A DNA stretch of 64,000 nt from Morchella semilibera (Eukaryota; Ascomycota; Pezizomycetes; Pezizales; Morchellaceae): the NCBI GenBank assembly GCA_009192285.1, contig WBVU01000010.1:742111-806110 (forward strand), written 5' to 3'. Under the pieces are notes generated by a model. The model was not told where the DNA came from, made no database searches, and saw only the letters and a list, made by a program, of their open reading frames with translations. Below are positions 10,957-22,992 of the stretch, piece after piece. Every line of letters starts with the position of its first letter. Within the stretch, counting starts at the first letter, position 1. The position numbers were made by a program, and so were the translations under genes.

Positions 10957-11429
10957 GTTAGGAGCTTGCACTCCCGAGTGTGCTCACACCTGATGAGCGC
11001 AGTGAAGGAACGGCTAGCAGACTCTAGGATTTACGGAATTGCAAAGATTCGCACACAAGTGGAGAGGGCCGGGAGAGTTGACTATCTTTTGAGGAATGAT
11101 CGGTTCATCAGCCATCCAGCGCTTTATGAGGTATATCCAAATTCTTGGGGACCACGGCGATAGCTCTAACAAGCCTTAGACGTCTAGCTGCAAATTCTTG
11201 GCTCCGGAGATCATGGAGGTTTTATACTATAGGTTTTTTTGATGCGGCGAGGAGGCGAGGGTCCCGTGAACCAGATTTCCTTGACCGAATAAACTATACG
11301 TTGATATGCCTGATAGCGACCGCCATTTGGCATGGGATTCGCGCATGGTCCACGGGGAATTATGTGGTGCCGCAAAATTTCCAGACTCAAAATGATAGTG
11401 TAGTGAGTAAGTATTTCTGTTATACCTGA

Positions 11430-12564
11430 CCTTGAACAGCAAATTACAAACCTGGAAAGCCAGCTTGCGGAGGTCTGACAGCTTAATAGTCTGCTGTCGG
11501 CCCAGGTGGCTGCTCCTCCTCCTGCTCCTCCCCTTGCTCCTCCTCCTGTCCCTCCTGTTGCTCCCCCTCTTGCTCCTCCTGTTGCTCCACTTCTGGCGCC
11601 ACCCTCGACTCCCCGCTCCGAGAAAGTCCCTGACCCTCCTAAGTTTGATGGTAAACGGGAGGAACTTCGCCCCTTTGTTACTCAACTTCGCCTCAAGATG
11701 CTCGCCAATCATGATCGTTTCCCTGCTGCTCAAGCCCGTCTCGCCTATGTCATTAATCTTCTCTCCGGTCGTGCTCTTGCCCAGGTGATGCCCCTTGTTG
11801 TGGGAGGACGCATTGACCTGGAGGATACTGAAGCTTTGATCACTATTCTGGAAACCGCTTTCGGTGACCCAGATCGTATCGCCACTGCCGAGCGAGAACT
11901 CGAGCGTCTTACCCAAGGAGGCCGAGACTTTTCTACTTACTTCGCTGAGTTTCAACGGTTGGCTGCTGAGGTTAGATGGAACGACCAGGCCAAGAAAGAT
12001 GCACTTACCCAGGGGCTCTCTCGTGAGCTCCGCTCCGCTATGATCCATCACGATGTTCCGGCTGCCACCTCTGAATATGTTCTTTTACTCCAGAAGTTGG
12101 ACAATAGGCTCCGAGATGCTCGTGCTAGAAATCACTCCTCCCCCTTTGCCACCCACCAGCCCTTTGCTCCCTCTGCCCCTGCTCATGCTTCTGCTCCTGC
12201 TTCTGCTGCTCCTGCTCCTCACCCCTCTTATTCCCCAGGTGGTGCGGTGCCAATAGATCTCTCTGTTGCCCATCGCCCTCAACGCCGTGGGCCTATTACC
12301 CCCGCCGAACGTGCCCGCCGTGCCGCTCAAGGGCTCTGCATGTATTGCGGAGGCCCTGGGCATTTTGCCGCTGAATGTTCTGCTCGTCCTGTTGCTCGTC
12401 CCGTTCGTGTTGCTGCTACTTCTGAGGTCGGTGTACCTCCGGTCATGTCCGGGGCCGGCGCGCCTCCTGTTTTAATCAAGCTTCTCGTTCTTCTTCTTCT
12501 TCTTCGGGTTATGTTTTTGGGTTTCCTTTTGGTGCTTCTTCTTCTTCTGGCTCTGGTTCTTTAG
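11430..12564 (+). pseudogene. gag: Gag of family C chromovirus (5' truncated)
   Basis: Starts in the coiled coil (EQQITNLESQLAEV, stop at about 11477, then QLNSLLSAQV). Next are a Pro/Ala-rich spacer, the Gag core from SEKVPDPPKFDG, and a CCHC knuckle (CMYCGGPGHFAAEC, near 12340-12381). The C-terminal Leu-rich tail probably reflects a frameshift. Confidence 0.85.
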
Positions 12565-12664
12565 GTTTGGGTTCTCCGGGTGCGATTGCTGTTACTGCCC
12601 CGGATCAGTCAGGTTTTCACGAGGACCTGTCTTAGGTGGCTTAGGCCAGGTCCCTCTTCTTTCT

Positions 12665-13432
12665 TTGTCTGCTTCTGCTGCTTTTGGTGTCTCTGGTGAG
12701 AAGGTTTCGGATAACGATTATCTTGTTGTTTCATGTATCGTATCTGATGAGAATAAAACCATTACAACCTACTCACTTGTTGACACCGGGGCATCCGGAT
12801 TAGCATTCATTGATGAATCATTTGTACGCCACAAAGAAATTTCTACTACTCTTCTTCCTAATCCCCGCGCCCTTCATGTTATTGATGGAAGAGAAATTTC
12901 CTCCAGTAGCATTACCCATATGGCTCACTTTTCTCTTCGCATCTAAGGTTATACCGAAAGGATTTCCGCCTATGTTACCCGCCTAGGACATTATCCATTG
13001 GTGCTAGGAATCCCCTGGCTGCGCCGACACAATGTTTCTATTAACTTCGCCGATAATTCGTTGACCTTCGGGTCCCCTCGCTGTCTCCAACGTTGCAATG
13101 ATGATCAAGTTCCCGCTTATGTTAAGGGAATCACCTCACCGCTTCCCGCTAATTACGATTTTGAGATTGTCAGCGCTGCCACCTTTGCCGAAACCACCCA
13201 GGGACTAACCGTTTATGCCCTGTTTCTTGGTGGTTCTACGGAGTCGATACCCCCGGAAATTGCCACTTTGGTCCCTCCCGAACACCACCACTTCTGGCAA
13301 CGGTTTGGGAAGGAAGGTCCCCAGAAGCTGCCCCCGCACCGTCCTTATGATATTCGGATTAATCTTCATGAGGGAAAAGAACCCCCCTCGGTCCTCTATA
13401 CAGTATGTCTCGAGATGAGCTGGCTGCATTGA
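12665..13432 (+). pseudogene. pol: Protease region of family C Pol
   Basis: Aspartic protease motif SLVDTGASGLAFIDE encoded at about 12773-12817; a TAA at 12944-12946 and a further shift break it. PLVLGIPWL follows near 12995. Ends in the RT lead-in ([15 protein letters not shown]). Confidence 0.85.
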
Positions 13433-13522
13433 TTGAATACATCGACGACATGTTGAAAAAAGGGTTCATCGAGTCTAGTTCCTCCCCCGCCAGATCTCCT
13501 GTTCTGTTTGTGAAAAAGCCTG

Positions 13523-14743
13523 GTGGTGGACTTCGATTTTGGTATGGATTACCGAGGCCTGAATACTATTACCGTTAAGAATCGCTACCCATTGCCGCTG
13601 CCCAAGGAAACGTTTAATCAACTCTGCAAGGCTAAATGGTATACCAAGCTGGATTTGAAAAATGCCTATAACCTGGTCCGAGTTGCAGCTGGAGATGAAT
13701 GGAAAACTGCATTCTGCACCAGAGTTGGCCACTTTCAGTATAAAGTGATGCCTTTCGGATTGACCAATGCTCCTGCCGTCTTTCAGCATTTTATCAATGA
13801 TACCCTTCGCCCCTTTTTGGACCGCTTCTGCACGGCTTATCTTGATGATATCCTTATTTATAGTGAGGATTTGGAGTCACACCGCGATCATGTTAACCAG
13901 GTTCTGCAAGCCCTCACTGATGCCGATCTCTATTGCTCCCCCGAGAAGTGTGAATTCCAGGTCAAGGAAGTAAAGTATCTGGGAATGATTGTTACCACCG
14001 AAGGCCTAAAGCTCGACCCCAAAAAGATTGAAACCATTGTCAAGTGGGCTCGCACCCTAAACGTTAGGGACATACAGGTGTTTAACGGTTGGGCAAATTT
14101 CTATCGGCGCTTTATTAAAAATTATTCGGGAATTTTTCGCCCTCTTACTACGCTTACCAAAAGAAATGTACCGTTTATATGGTCTCCCGGCTGCGAAGGG
14201 GCGTTTGAAGGATTGAAGATTGCGTTTACCACTGGCCCGATCCTCCGACATTTTGATTTCGATCACCGAGTTATTGTGGAAATGGATGCGTCAGACTATG
14301 TTTCAGGTGGTACTCTCTCTCAGTACAGTGATGAGAATATTCTTCACCCTGTTGCTTATTTTTCCGAAACTCACTCCCCTGCCGAATGCAATTATGAGAT
14401 CTACAATAAGGAATCGCTAGCTATCATTAAATGCTTCAAGGAGTGGAGAGCCGAACTGATGGGCGTCGCCAAACCTATTGAAGTCCTGAGCGATCATTGG
14501 AATTTGGAATATTTCATGACCAAGAGAGACTTAAATCGCCGACAGGCACGCTGGTCAGAGTTTCTTTCGCGGTTTAATTATGTGATTAAGTACCGGCCAG
14601 GAAAGCAAGGGGGAAAACCAGATGCATTGACTAGGAGATCAGGAGATCTGCCTAAAGAAAGGGATGAACGCCTGACGCAGCAAAGTCAGACAGTGTTGAA
14701 GTCCCATAATTTGGGTTTGTTGGCAGCCATTCCGGCTGTCTGA
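13523..14743 (+). pseudogene. pol: Reverse transcriptase and RNase H of family C Pol
   Basis: A 406-residue open stretch: [34 protein letters not shown], catalytic YLDDILIYS, then FANFYRRF (here WANFYRRF), RNase H ([24 protein letters not shown]) and [17 protein letters not shown]. The upstream RT N-terminus at 13433-13522 is in another frame (a shift at about 13537). All RT catalytic Asp residues are present. Confidence 0.9.
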
Positions 14744-14760
14744 GGACAGTCACCCCAGAA

Positions 14761-15585
14761 AAACTTTTTGAACAGGCTTATGTCACTGACCCATTTCCAA
14801 ATAAGATCCTAGGATTCCTTCGAGATGGCGTTAGGCACTCCCGAGAGATTACTTTAGCAGAATGCTCAATCAGGAAAGGCCTCCTAACCTACCGCGGAAA
14901 ACTCTTTGTGCCAGATGATATTACTCTGCACCTGCATTTGTTTCAGCAACACCACGATGTCCCTTCTGCAGGACACCCGAGGAAGGCAAAGACTTTTCAA
15001 CTCCTCGCCTGCTCGTATTATTGGCCTGGAATGCGCAGTACAGTAGATCGCTATGTGAGAAACTGCCATACCTGTAGTCGAAGCAAGACCTCTCGTCATG
15101 CTCCTTATGGAGTCCTTCGCCCTCTACCGATTTCCCAGAGACCCTGGACGCATATTTCCATGGACTTTGTCACAGGACTGCCGGAGAGTATAAGAAGAGA
15201 TGCGATTCTCGTAGTAGTCGATTGTCTATCCAAGATGAGACACTATATTGCCTGCAATATTACCACTGGATCCGAAGACCTTGCACATCTGTTTATTAAC
15301 CATGTTTGAAAACTTCATGGTCTTCCAACCAGCATTGTCTCTGATCGCGGTACTCAGTTTACGTCCGGGTTTGGAAATCTCTTTGTAAGCTACTGAAGGT
15401 TGATGTTGCTATGTCCTCTGCCTTTCACCCTGAAAACGATGGTCAAACGGAAAGAATCAATGCGGTGATGGAACAGTATCTGCGGAACTATGTATCTTAT
15501 CAGCAGGACGACTGAGTGGACTGGTTACCGCTCGCCGAATTTGCCTCTAACAATCATTCCTCGGAAACGACCTAAGTTTCTCCCT
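14761..15585 (+). pseudogene. pol: Integrase of family C Pol
   Basis: HHCC finger (HHDVPSAGHP ... CHTCSRSK) and DDE core ([30 protein letters not shown]) spread over several frames, with stops at 15307-15309, 15512-15514 and near 15573. The 402-base open part is 14908-15309. Confidence 0.88.
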
Positions 15586-16319
15586 TTATGGCTAATTATG
15601 GTTTCGACCCACGTTTTACGGAGAATCTAGCACTACCTACATTCATCGATCGCCCCCAGGATGTTAATGCTCTTATTCAGAAAATAGCTAAAATTCACGA
15701 TCAGTTACAAGCTGAGATTCGTTATGCTCAGGATCGCGAGGAGACCAATGTCAATGTTCATCGAATTCCCCGCCCCAGTTTACCAGGTAAATGATGAGGT
15801 ATGGTTGAATGCCAGGAACATACAGACTACTAGGCCATCCCGGAAGCTCGATTGGAAACGTCTAGGTCGATTTAAGATTAAGTCGATTATTAGTCCTTAT
15901 GCCTACGAACTTGATCTTCCCTTCGACCATGAAGATACACCCTGTCTTCCATGTTTCGAAGTTGGAACCCTGTGCTATTGAATTCCTTACCTGGACATAT
16001 TCCCCCTCCCGCACCGCCGGTAATTGTTGACGGTGATGAGGAATGGGAAGTCGATGAGCTTCTAGATTCCCGACTTCGTTACTTGCGACTGCAGTATTTG
16101 GTTAAATGGAAGGGTTATGATGCGCCAACTTGGGAATATGCTGAGAATCTTACCAATGTCCCCCGCCTTTTGCTTCGTTTTCATACAGCATATTCCACCA
16201 AGCCGGGACCTGACGGAGTTCTCGCTGAGCTCGAACCTAAAGAGAGGGCAACCATCACGGCTCCGCCTTCTCCACCTCGCCTTCCGCCAAGGCATCTTCG
16301 GAACAGGGTTGTTGAATAG
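15586..16319 (+). pseudogene. pol: Integrase C-terminus and chromodomain, family C
   Basis: Frames overlap: 15588-15794, 15724-15981 and 15951-16319. Motifs include [22 protein letters not shown] and a chromodomain (WEVDELLDSRLR...LQYLVKWKGYDAPTWEYAEN). The last frame reads about 65 bp into the LTR. Confidence 0.85.
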
Positions 16320-16732
16320 TATCAGCCGATGTCGGAAGTAGAATGATGGGTTAGGAAGGAGTTCGGGTAATGAAATGTAAGCGCTAGGAAGGATTGGGCA
16401 GTGACGGAATAGAATTGGGGTTATCGGGATTAGAATGGGTGGTACGTGAGTGTAGTAGTTTCTAAGGGATTCTATGGTATGAGTCATCGGTGCGGGGGGA
16501 TAGCGGTATATATATATAGCGTTCGTTCTTTCCTATGTTTCTAGCTCTCTAGGCAACGTCTTCTTTCTGTTAAGCAAAATACTACTTTGGCTTCGGCCCT
16601 TCTGTCTGCGCCTCATTCCTGAATCTGAACCTGAGCCTGTCTCGCCTCGGGTGTCTCCTGAGCCGACTCTGTCCCTGCCCTTGTCCCCGAGGTTACCCCG
16701 CTTTGTCCCTGACCCGACCCCGCCCCATTAGA
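16253..16732 (+). repeat. 3' LTR, family C
   Basis: Starts CATCACGG after the purine tract AAAGAGAGGG and ends near CCCCATTAGA. Inverted match to the solo LTR 10150-10649. A TATATATATATA stretch is at about 16508-16519. Confidence 0.82.
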
Positions 16733-17893
16733 TGGAACAGGATCATTCGTCGCCGGCGATAGCAATGAAACATGAAATACCAGATGTATTTTCATGGAGG
16801 TAGGTAATTCCAACTCGTATGCATAGGGACTCACGATTCTTTTGACCAGGTAGGGACCGATTTGCTTCCAGTCGAGTTTCTTCGAAGGTCGCTTTGTTTC
16901 AATATTTCGGGTAGAAAGCCATACGGAATCGCGAACAGCGTAGCGAGGTGCCGGAGTCCGGTGTAAATTTGCCATTTCCTCCTGTATCTTTTGAGCCCTA
17001 AACATTTCGCTCTTCAGGAAATCGAAAACCTGGGACATCTCCCATGCCAGTCCATTAGCCTGATCCTCATTCACCGTCTTTCCGTGTTGTAGCGGCCCAA
17101 AAGTCATTCGAGGATGTCTTCTATAGTTTGCTTGGAAAGGGGACATATTAGTGGTTTCAGGAATATGATTATTAGTAGCAAACTCAGCAAGAGGGAGGAA
17201 ATTGGTCCAATCGTCTTGTTGATAAGAAACATAGCTGCGCAAGTATTGCTCCATAATCGCATTGGTTCTTTCTGTTAGTCCATCGGTCTGGGGATGAAAT
17301 GCAGTAGAATATCGCGGAGCAATTTCTAACTGATCGCAAAGAGCTTTCCAAAACTCAGCCGTAAACTGTGTCCCTAGATCTGAAACAATAGTTTCTGGCA
17401 ATCCATGTAGCTTCCTTACCTGCTCCAGGTATAGACGAGACAGATCCCTAGCGCTAACATTCTCTGTTGTGGGAATCAAATGCTTCATGATTGTTAACCG
17501 GTCCACTACCACGAATATGGCATTAAATCCATTATTCTCCGGGAGTCCGGTCACAAAATCTATGGTAATATCTGATCAAGGTCCCTTGGGTACTGATAGC
17601 GGTCGCAGAACTCCTTGAAGAGGATTATGGCTCGCTTTGCTCCGCCGACAAGTGTGGCAATTCTGAACATAGCGGTCTGTATATTTTCGCATGGTCGGCC
17701 AATAGTAGTTCCGGCTCAGGAGTTCCAATGTTTTTGATCGTCCAGGATGTCCGGCAGAAGGTTTATCATGATATTCCCGTAGCAGGTAGAGCTTGAGTTC
17801 ATTATGGTCAGGAACATAGAGTGTGTTCCGATAAAGCAGTAACCCCTCCTCGCTTTCCTTGCACTCAGCCAACAAGATCTCTTTTTTGATTGT
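16733..17893 (-). pseudogene. pol: Integrase fragment of family A chromovirus
   Basis: Minus-strand integrase: [24 protein letters not shown] finger ([11 protein letters not shown] ... CHTCRRSK), a TGA near 17573 in place of Trp in GPWTDI, then TGLPENNGF, SDLGTQFTA (Arg to Leu in the usual DRG), DGLTERTNAIMEQYL and FHVSLLSPATNDPV. It is nearly identical to 60390-61766 but stops before the chromodomain, where the family C LTR begins. Confidence 0.88.
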
Positions 17894-18312
17894 TGCCACC
17901 TGGACACAGCAAAGAACCCTATACGGTGGAGAGAATATTGATTAATATTCAACTCCCTGCAAGAACAATCATAGCTGGAGACCTCAACTCGCATCATCAA
18001 TGGTGGAACTCAGCAAACTGTACACCAAAACGACATGAAGCATTGGTTCAACTTCTGGAAACTGGAAACTTCACTCTCATCAACGAACCAGACATCCCAA
18101 CCTACCACTATAGAACTAGCACTGGCATCTCAGTTCTAGACTTAGCTTTTGCATCTACAGCGGTCAACACACTACCTGCCAATTGGGCTATTGATGAAGA
18201 AGCAGCAACAGGATCAGATTATGAAGTAATTCGATTTGATCTTGTATCTGATTCAATTGAATCAGTACCTCCCACTTCAACTGAACGGTTCAACTGGGCT
18301 AAGGCAGATTGA
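17894..18312 (+). pseudogene. LINE endonuclease domain (AP-endonuclease type)
   Basis: Motifs IIAGDLNSHHQWW (catalytic Asp/Asn), the STGISVLDLAF block and the GSDYEVI motif where GSDH is usual. Ends at a TGA at 18310-18312; the frame then carries on (ESFQTTL...), so the stop is a lesion. The enzyme nicks target DNA for target-primed reverse transcription. Confidence 0.8.
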
Positions 18313-19188
18313 GAATCCTTTCAAACAACGCTTAGAGATCTCTCTCTAAACTCAGCCTTTCGATGGAATTTCCTTCATTCTCATCCAAATGAACAAAACC
18401 TAGAAGCAGGAGCCATCCTACTTTTGGAACTTATATCCACAGCAGCTGAACGCAATGTTCCTATCAGGAAATCTTCTCCTCAATCTAAACCATGGTGGAG
18501 TGAGGATATCACAGAACATAGACGATATATGGAGAGTACCCTAAGAGAATGGAAGTTGGAAAGGTCTCCAATTATGCATCAAAGATTAAGATCGCATATC
18601 TCGGAATACTTCAAAAGTATCAGGGGAGCTAAAGAGTCTCATTGGAATAGCTTCCTTGAGAATGCTCAAGGAAAAAATCTATTCATAGCCTTCAGATTCA
18701 CTAAATCCAGAAAGACGGAACGTACACCACTACTCAACAATGTTACAACTGGAGAAACAACCACCACTTTTGCAGAGAAAGTCAATCTATACAGAGCTCC
18801 TCTCTTCCCACCTCCCCCTGTTTCACCTCCAAGGGACATCCAAATGCAGGGTGACAGAATACCATAGAAGGACCTGACAGATGATGAGATCAAGAGGGCG
18901 ATCATGACTTCCTCTCCCAACAAAACTCCAGGGCCAAATGGGATCAACTTCAAATGCATTCAACAAGCATACCTAGCGATGCCCCGCTATTTCAACTCAT
19001 TTTACTATAAAGCAACCATGACCGCTGGCTATCACCCATACATTTGGAGAGAAGCCACTGTTGTTATTATAAAAAAGCCCAACAAACCAGACTATTCGAT
19101 TCCAAAAGCGTATAGGCCAGTCTTCTTGCTTAACTGCCTAGGCAAGATACTGGAAAGATAATGGCTTCAAGATTTGCATACCTAGCTG
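18313..19188 (+). pseudogene. LINE linker and RT N-terminal part
   Basis: The linker has PWWSEDITEHRR; a TAG at 18865-18867 is followed in frame by DLTDDEIKRAIMTSSPNKTPGPNGINF (RT fingers), then KAYRPVFLLNCLGKILER. A 1-base deletion at about 19160 moves the frame to ASRFAYLA, after which the foreign insert begins. Confidence 0.8.
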
Positions 19189-20448
19189 TTATGGGAGTCA
19201 CCTCCAACCATGAAGTAGTTCAACACAGAGCTCGGAGTTCCCAGGGACCATGGCTAAGGCCATCGGGTGAGAGTTTCCTCAGTCTGTATCGCGCATGTGT
19301 CCCAGTGGCTGGAGGCAGCTCTGCGAGTCTGTATCTCCAGGGAGCGTATGGCTCCATACAAGGGGGAATTCATCAGGCAGAGTAGATAATCACAGAATAC
19401 AAATGTTCGAAGAGAAAAAACCCTCTCCCCAATGGGAAGAGGTAAAAAACTCAGGAGTCTCATTACCAGTGCCTCGCGCTGGCCTATCGATCTCGCGACA
19501 ATAATATTAGACTCTTTCTTCCCCGTGGGTCATGATGGATGAAGATCAAGTGGCAGCCCATTTCTACCCCGCGGATATACCTCCGTGGCCAAGCCAGGGT
19601 TACTAACTATGTACATGACTCTTAACCCTGACGGATTTTGGATATTAACTCCGGGACTGATGCCCCTTCTCCACCTTCCCTTCCAGTGGTATCGTGAGGG
19701 GTCTTTCTTCGTTTCATTTCCTAGTACTTGTTGTTTAGGACGTAGGCTGAGCTTCGGTAAGCCCTTTGGTGGGTTCTTGATGACGTACATCGTTCCATTT
19801 CCTCTGGATATAAGCCAGTGTCGTTGGATATACTCAACACGTCTGCTCCACTGCGTAGTCTTCTTCCCCTCCGAGAGAGTTGTACTAGCCCCTAGGGCCA
19901 TCCATTACTCTCCCCGGTACCGGAAGACCTTGTCGTGGTGCTCCGTGGAGTACTGACCTACACCGCCCTGTTCCCTCAGCTTCCCCTTTTGCGCAATCCA
20001 ACCAGTAGTAGTCCCGTAGACCCCCATAGTCTGCTTCATATAGGCTCCGCGCTTCCTCCGCGGCCCCCAGCAGGCTGTCCGAAGTCCTTTGCTTCGCTTG
20101 TCTCATAGCTCCATTAGTTTTGGTCCGTTTGACACCAAACTTGAACTGCTGTCCCCTCATATACCCACCGGTGTCACGAGTGGCTGTGCCGGTGCTTTGA
20201 CGCTCCGGGGGTTATTATTGGAGTCCAAAACGTGTCCATTTCCTAGCATTTCTGCAACTCCACTTTTCCGGCTATATTGGCCGCACCGCGTGCCCCAAGG
20301 ACTCCCTTAGTGTAGTAGAAACTGAGAATATCACTCCTCCCATACTCCTTCAACTCATAATTGAGTCACCACTCGATCAGAGGTCGTTTGGTGAGAATAC
20401 GGTAACTCCCAACTGCTAAACCACTGATGCCCCTATTCGGAAGCTATA
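19189..20448. other. Unidentified 1.26-kb insert within the LINE RT
   Basis: The LINE frame breaks off after RFAYLA and resumes at QIGE-PKRSAVDAC, so this piece is an insertion. It has higher GC than its host and no TE protein. On the minus strand around 20240-20440 a frame of about 65 codons is open if TGA is read as Trp (ISGLAVGSYRILTKRPLIEW ... FYYTKGVLGARGAANIAG). This could mean mitochondrial origin or a decayed nuclear gene. I cannot identify it. Confidence 0.45.
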
Positions 20449-21430
20449 CCCGTAACACTACTACTGGAGAGATACAATCTACTCCACCACTGGCAGATTG
20501 GAGAATGACCAAAGAGATCTGCTGTAGATGCCTGTATGCTGGTAGCAAGCATAGTGGATGAAGCGAAGAGAAAAGGAAACGTCGTTTCAGCCACTGTTTT
20601 ATGGATGTTCAAAGGAGCATTTGACAATGTATCCAAGGGACAACTCATACATACAGCGAAAGAAAAACACCTGCCCACTCAAAAATAGTCAGATGGATAG
20701 ACAACCTCCTTTAAGCAACAAGAAAGCTTCGCTTAGCCTTTTGATGCGCAACAATAACCCTATGTCAACAATAGCAAACAGGAATTCCACAGGAAGTCCA
20801 GATCACGATTTCTTTTTTTCGAAGTCTACCTATCACCACTCTTCGATATTCTTCAACGCCAGTTTTCCTCCGATCAGGCAAAAATACCCAGCTATATGAT
20901 GATATTGGCAATTTGATAATGGTGGGAAAGATGAAAGCTCAACTGCAGACACTTTGGAGAGAAATGGCAACAGCTAGCTGTCACATTGGGGTGACAAGCT
21001 AATGCTCTGGCATTCGACAAAACCCAAAACAGAACTACTTTCACTTCCACAACAAACGAAACTACAAACCATACGGATGCAGCCCAAGGTGTGAATGCCT
21101 TGATGGTTACTCTGATTGATGCCATGAGATGGGTTGGGTGTTTGGTTGATAGGAAGCCTAAAATCTTTCAAAACCATCATGTCAAAACTAAAAAGCAGCT
21201 TTCAGCTATGAGGGCGTTTCTTTGCACTTCGCACAGGTTAGGAAAATACAGAGGAAAGGTCTGAGCTCAAACAGCTCTCAGACAAGCTCCCCAAGGTGTG
21301 CTAATCTAGAAACACTCTGTGCGGTACACGTGCAATCATGTGATAGTTGTTGGGTGACCATATACTCGCTCTTGAATACTTTGCGTGACGATGCGCCGCG
21401 ACAGGCTAGGATAACCGCGCAATAACGTGA
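20449..21430 (+). pseudogene. LINE RT core and thumb, decayed
   Basis: RSAVDACMLVASIVDEAKRKG, then SATVLWMFKGAFDNVSKGQL, where LINEs usually have MDVKGAFDNV; several stops follow. The thumb-type segment MRWVGCLVDRKPKIFQNHHVKTKKQLSA lies at about 21126-21210. No continuous frame remains. Confidence 0.7.
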
Positions 21431-22992
21431 CGCTTCAGAGATTACAAACCAAGTACGACTGAGGAACGGATACATACTGGTGCCTTTCAGGAGAGCCTGA
21501 CCATCCTATTATCAGCACTCAAGTAGAAACGCAGCGCTCTTATGCTAATGCGCATAGAGAATCAGGCTATCTTTGTAACAGGTCGCTCACCTATGTTACC
21601 ACACTAAAGAACAAATATGGCTCCTACAGGCATGTATTCCTAAGCCTTGGCCAGCCCCTGCATGCCCGATCTTTGTTCTGATGTGAGCCACATTCAGTCC
21701 AGCTCTCATTTTCCCAGGAGTACCCCCTCAGAATTCAGGTAACATGAGAAGAGTTACATTGGCGTACCTCAAATCCCTTATAGCGCCACCCCTCTGCTCC
21801 GTCTCGCCCTGCCGTTAGGGGAGCCACCTCGCCTTGTACCAGTATCCAAAATCCATGGCATACAGAGAGTCAGCTAAGAGCAAAAGATCAAGACAGATTG
21901 GACTTTAAACCCTTCTCAAAGTTCTGGGAGTGTAGAGGATCAGATTAGAGTCCACAAATTGCGTTTGTTACTCACATGAGGCGATCAGCGGAGAACATCA
22001 TAGACAATGTGCAGATTAGATATGATGATTAAAAAGAGGCATTGGGCAGCTCGAGACAAAAATCCGAATAGACAAAACCAAGTCAAGGAATTACGACCCA
22101 ACCTACACTATTTGGGGGTAATGATTCAACTATATCATGGGATAATCCCCTAAATGGCACAGTGAAAATTACTCCATGTGGGCTTTGAAGTACTTGTTCG
22201 GCATCATAATAGAGGCGCACATACAAATAAATGAGTTGTTTGGAGAACAAATATGGCCCGGTTGATTAGATAATCAGTATGCAGTATTAAGACCATCTAT
22301 GAGGAAAAAAAGATAGGTGGAGTCTTGACTCTAGAGCCGAAAGCTTTACGCGCACACTAGCTCAAAAGCTTTACACAGACTCTCTGGCCCCGAGAGAAAC
22401 AAATATTATACCAGAAAATTCACGCCACTCACACAAAAGCCTGAATGTCATAGGACCTATTTTCAGACAACCATGGCAAGCGATATGGAGAATGAAAAAC
22501 CGGAAGCATTCCATGGCCAACATTGCGCGTGGTCACAACTTAGTGCAATGATACAAACCTATTGGAGCTTGAAGCAAGCATAAATTTCACTCAAAAAACA
22601 CCCATATAATCCACTGTTGTAACAGCCAGGACATGTGCGAGTAGGTGGAGACTGTATGGGCACACGAATCGAACCATGCAGACAAGAAGTTTGAGGGCCA
22701 AAAAGAGGGGTCAACTCAGTGGGGTGTTAAAGGGGGGTCGAACAGATGCAGTTGAGAGGGATATCTAATCACGCTCACCTACTTGCAGAGAGGAAAATCA
22801 CGAAGCAGATTCCTAATTCGACCTACTTGTTGTGAGATGCAGAGAACTGTGTGGACAACAATCTGCGGATGAAGGAAAGGAAGGAGCTACCAGAGGTGCC
22901 CCTTTCCTCCAAGATGTCTGCACCCGTTCGTCGAAATATTTACCAAGGAAACTTGCAAGTTACAAATTATCCAAATGCGTTAACAGTCCAGG
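21431..22992 (+). other. Decayed LINE 3' portion, no readable frame
   Basis: Lies between the RT thumb and the C-terminal LINE tail, where an RNase H domain would be expected. I see only short broken frames and no motif I can defend. Confidence 0.4.

Larger units (their letters stand above)
8408..11429 (+). pseudogene. DUF6532-like host gene broken by two solo LTRs
   Basis: Segments: 8408-8919, 9501-9717, 9735-10149 and 10655-11429. One frame runs from ATG 8408 through a single TAA (8582-8584) to 8919. Removing the solo LTR 8920-9495 with one GGAGA joins it in frame to a threefold repeat (QVGDKRPPGTQ / QVADKRPPGTQ / QVAGKRPPNSQ). Removing the solo LTR 10150-10649 joins HYQTPES in frame to SRQASSGQIPRTPAP and a globular domain (EAKRIEKKCSILIGDHTLF...). 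Two introns fit: 10901-10956 (GTGAGT..CACAG) and 11131-11179 (GTATAT..CTAAC..TTAG). After them come FLAPEIMEVLYYRFF and, past a T7 run at 11234-11240 that shifts frame, DRINYTLICLIATAIWHGI. This order resembles the fungal DUF6532 domain; the name is from memory of the family. The 3' end is cut by the next retroelement. Confidence 0.6.
11430..16732 (+). mobile_element. 5'-truncated Ty3/gypsy chromovirus, family C
   Basis: Gag, protease, RT, RNase H, integrase and chromodomain in order, ending in one LTR (16253-16732). No 5' LTR: the sequence starts inside gag directly after the DUF6532-like gene. The open frames are broken by stops (for example TGA within VWKLHGLP at 15307-15309 and within DDWVDW at 15512-15514) and small indels. 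The 3' LTR abuts a family A integrase fragment. Confidence 0.9.

Noticed and set aside
11227-12051. Minus-strand open frame of 274 codons
   Set aside because: It is the antisense shadow of the family C gag and of the DUF6532-like gene; its Ser/Arg-rich content mirrors the Pro/Ala codons of gag.
396-17893. RIP as the cause of all stop codons
   Set aside because: Some stops fit C to T at CpA (for example the TAA at 8582), but several are Trp TGG to TGA (15307, 15512, about 17573), which is a CpC change, or CGA to TGA, a CpG change. RIP index calculations over sliding windows are needed; I do not claim RIP.
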